6,419 nt of DNA from contig CAMWLX010000208.1 in NCBI GenBank assembly GCA_947175225.1, positions 1 to 6,419 on the forward strand, read 5' to 3'. Positions 5,562-6,419 of this stretch are shown here, piece after piece. The notes under the pieces are model-generated. The model had not been told where the DNA came from and did not search any database. It saw only the letters and a list, made by a program, of their open reading frames with translations. The translations under genes were made by a program, and so were the position numbers. Positions within the stretch are counted from its first letter, which is position 1; every line of letters begins with the position of its first letter. The DNA is from an uncultured Porphyromonadaceae bacterium (lineage in GTDB: Bacteria; Bacteroidota; Bacteroidia; Bacteroidales; Muribaculaceae).

Positions 5562-6231
5562 GGCGTTTTAGTTCGTTGTATTTTTCGAGATTGAACTTAT
5601 AAAGGAATGCTTCGCGTTTTGGAGTTGGCCAAATGGTCTCTTCGAGTTGGTTGAGGATTTCGAGATGAAACATCTTTTTGGCGAAATTCCGGCGGTCGAA
5701 ATGAACTCCCAGGACGGCTTCATAAAGCGTCTGAAGCTGCTTCATGGTAAATTTTTCAGGCAGGAGGTCGTAGCCAATAGGGTGGAAATGGATTCTTTCT
5801 CGAAGACGTGTCAGGGCATCGCGGAGTATCATGTCATGGTCGAAAGCAAGTTTTGGGGTCTTGCCTATGGGAAACCATTTTGCGTCGGCGGCATCGTCGC
5901 CTCCACGAGCTTCTTGAATTTTGACCAAAGCCATGTAAGCGATTGTGATTACTCGTTCCCTTGGATCTCGGTCGGGGGTAGAGTAGGTATGGAATTGCTC
6001 GATATAGGCTGACTTGATGCCGGTCTCTTCCTTCAGTTCGCGGAGAGCCCCTTCTTCAGCAGACTCGCTGGGATTGAGAAAACCACCGGGGAAAGCCCAA
6101 TGGCCTTTGTAAGGTTCGATGCCTCTTTCTATCAGAAGCACTTTCAGTTCATCGCCATCGAATCCGAATATTACGCAGTCGGTAGTGACAGCAGGGTGGG
6201 GGTATTTGTAACAGTATTGTTTTTCTTCCAT
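5539..6231 (-). CDS. NUDIX hydrolase / NrtR-type regulator with C-terminal winged helix
   Basis: The 230-residue protein has an N-terminal NUDIX domain (about 12-145) and a C-terminal winged helix-turn-helix (about 155-230, FTMKQLQTLYEAVLG then DRRNFAKKMFH). This is the NrtR/AraR architecture, in which the NUDIX domain senses ADP-ribose or another ligand and the winged helix binds DNA. The NUDIX box is complete: G50-x5-E56-x7-REL-K-EE-TGI (50-72), with AFPGG just before it. Many dedicated NrtR repressors have lost catalytic residues, so this protein could still hydrolyse an ADP-ribose-like substrate. Its 3' end overlaps the HEXXH gene. The upstream region holds palindromes suitable for autoregulation. 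Whether it controls the ADP-ribosylglycohydrolase gene downstream, or sugar genes elsewhere as AraR does, cannot be told here. Confidence 0.88.
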   Translation of the reverse strand: MEEKQYCYKYPHPAVTTDCVIFGFDGDELKVLLIERGIEPYKGHWAFPGGFLNPSESAEEGALRELKEETGIKSAYIEQFHTYSTPDRDPRERVITIAYMALVKIQEARGGDDAADAKWFPIGKTPKLAFDHDMILRDALTRLRERIHFHPIGYDLLPEKFTMKQLQTLYEAVLGVHFDRRNFAKKMFHLEILNQLEETIWPTPKREAFLYKFNLEKYNELKRRGFRLEF

Positions 6232-6238
6232 GGGCAGT

Positions 6239-6258
6239 AAGTTTAGGGGGCTAAACTT
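6239..6258 (-). promoter_or_regulatory. Hairpin directly upstream of the NUDIX start codon
   Basis: AAGTTTAG (6239-6246) and CTAAACTT (6251-6258) form an 8-bp perfect stem with a four-base loop. On the minus transcript it ends seven bases before the ATG, where a ribosome would bind, so it could restrict translation or stabilise the leader. Confidence 0.5.
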
Positions 6259-6290
6259 GGGTTATGGGTTTATAGGGTTATGAGGTTAAA
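6259..6290. repeat. Degenerate 9-bp GGGTTTATA-like repeat
   Basis: Units GGGTTAT, GGGTTTATA, GGGTTATGA and GGTTAAATC follow one another. They look like a decayed version of the 9-bp arrays at 2798 and 5100, again in a gene border with the G-rich strand on plus. Confidence 0.5.
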
Positions 6291-6298
6291 TCTTATCT

Positions 6299-6313
6299 GT
6301 GTAAATATTACAC
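6299..6313. promoter_or_regulatory. Palindrome GTGTAA-ATA-TTACAC
   Basis: Six-base perfect arms flank a three-base centre. The site lies about 30 bp downstream of the -7 candidate and about 70 bp before the NUDIX start codon. NrtR-family proteins bind palindromic operators and often autoregulate, so this is the best operator candidate for the NUDIX protein. The match to a specific published NrtR or AraR motif was not checked. Confidence 0.45.
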
Positions 6314-6343
6314 TTTAAAGGTAAGAAAAGTTTTTGAAAGTGC

Positions 6344-6351
6344 CAAAAATA
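6344..6351 (-). promoter_or_regulatory. Candidate -7 box for the NUDIX operon
   Basis: On minus this reads TATTTTTG, an exact TAnnTTTG match. A GTTC lies 19 bp upstream in place of the TTTG -33 element. The predicted transcript begins near 6337, giving a leader of about 105 nt that contains the palindrome at 6299-6313 and the start-codon hairpin. Confidence 0.45.
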
Positions 6352-6367
6352 TCTTGAAAAATATATT

Positions 6368-6412
6368 ATTGAACGCTCAATGTCACTTATAAGAGTTCAT
6401 TGATAGCTCAAT
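6368..6412. promoter_or_regulatory. Two ATTGA-N4-TCAAT palindromes, 31 bp apart
   Basis: ATTGAACGCTCAAT (6368-6381) and ATTGATAGCTCAAT (6399-6412) share 12 of 14 positions, and each has perfect five-base arms. Their 31-bp separation is close to three helical turns, placing both on one DNA face. The inner site overlaps the expected -33 region of the NUDIX promoter, as a repressor or class II activator site would. They could equally serve an unseen plus-strand gene to the right. Confidence 0.5.
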
Positions 6413-6419
6413 CGTAGTG

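Overview
The window looks like a chromosomal stretch from a Bacteroidota member, most likely order Bacteroidales. The basis is gene content (a DUF2027-Smr protein, a DUF4890/Spy-like secreted protein, a NrtR-type NUDIX regulator), A-rich leaders instead of clear Shine-Dalgarno sites, and TAnnTTTG-type -7 elements upstream of two genes. This assignment is inferred from family knowledge; there is no rRNA or marker gene here. I see no tRNA, rRNA, CRISPR array, transposase or integrase.

Layout. Positions 1-208 are non-coding apart from a possible tail of a neighbouring gene at the extreme left. They hold a perfect 32-bp inverted repeat (80-111/139-170), followed directly by an intrinsic terminator whose stem reaches into the stop codon of the first gene. 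That gene (209-1324, minus) encodes a DUF2027-Smr protein. A 314-bp divergent intergenic region (1325-1638) contains several TGTC-based repeats and hairpins. It is followed by a plus-strand two-gene unit: a HipA-like kinase (about 1648-2430) overlapping a DUF3037 protein (2408-2791). A 9-bp repeat run and a bidirectional terminator separate this unit from four minus-strand genes. In order of transcription these are: a NUDIX-winged-helix protein (6231-5539), a small HEXXH membrane-associated protein (5561-5184), an ADP-ribosylglycohydrolase fused to a macro-like domain (5095-3572), and a secreted Cys/Lys-rich Spy-like protein (3468-2884).

How the genes may work together. The right half has an ADP-ribose theme. 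NrtR-type NUDIX proteins bind or hydrolyse ADP-ribose and related nucleotides; DraG-family enzymes remove ADP-ribose from targets; the C-terminal domain of the fusion looks related to ADP-ribose-binding macro folds. Upstream of the NUDIX gene are a TAnnTTTG -7 box, a GTGTAA-N3-TTACAC palindrome, two ATTGA-N4-TCAAT palindromes 31 bp apart, and a hairpin touching the start codon, so the locus appears regulated. The HipA-like kinase/DUF3037 pair is a recurrent pairing of unknown function. A 9-bp minisatellite family (GGGCTAATA/GGTTTAATA and degenerate forms) recurs at three gene borders, always with the G-rich strand on plus.
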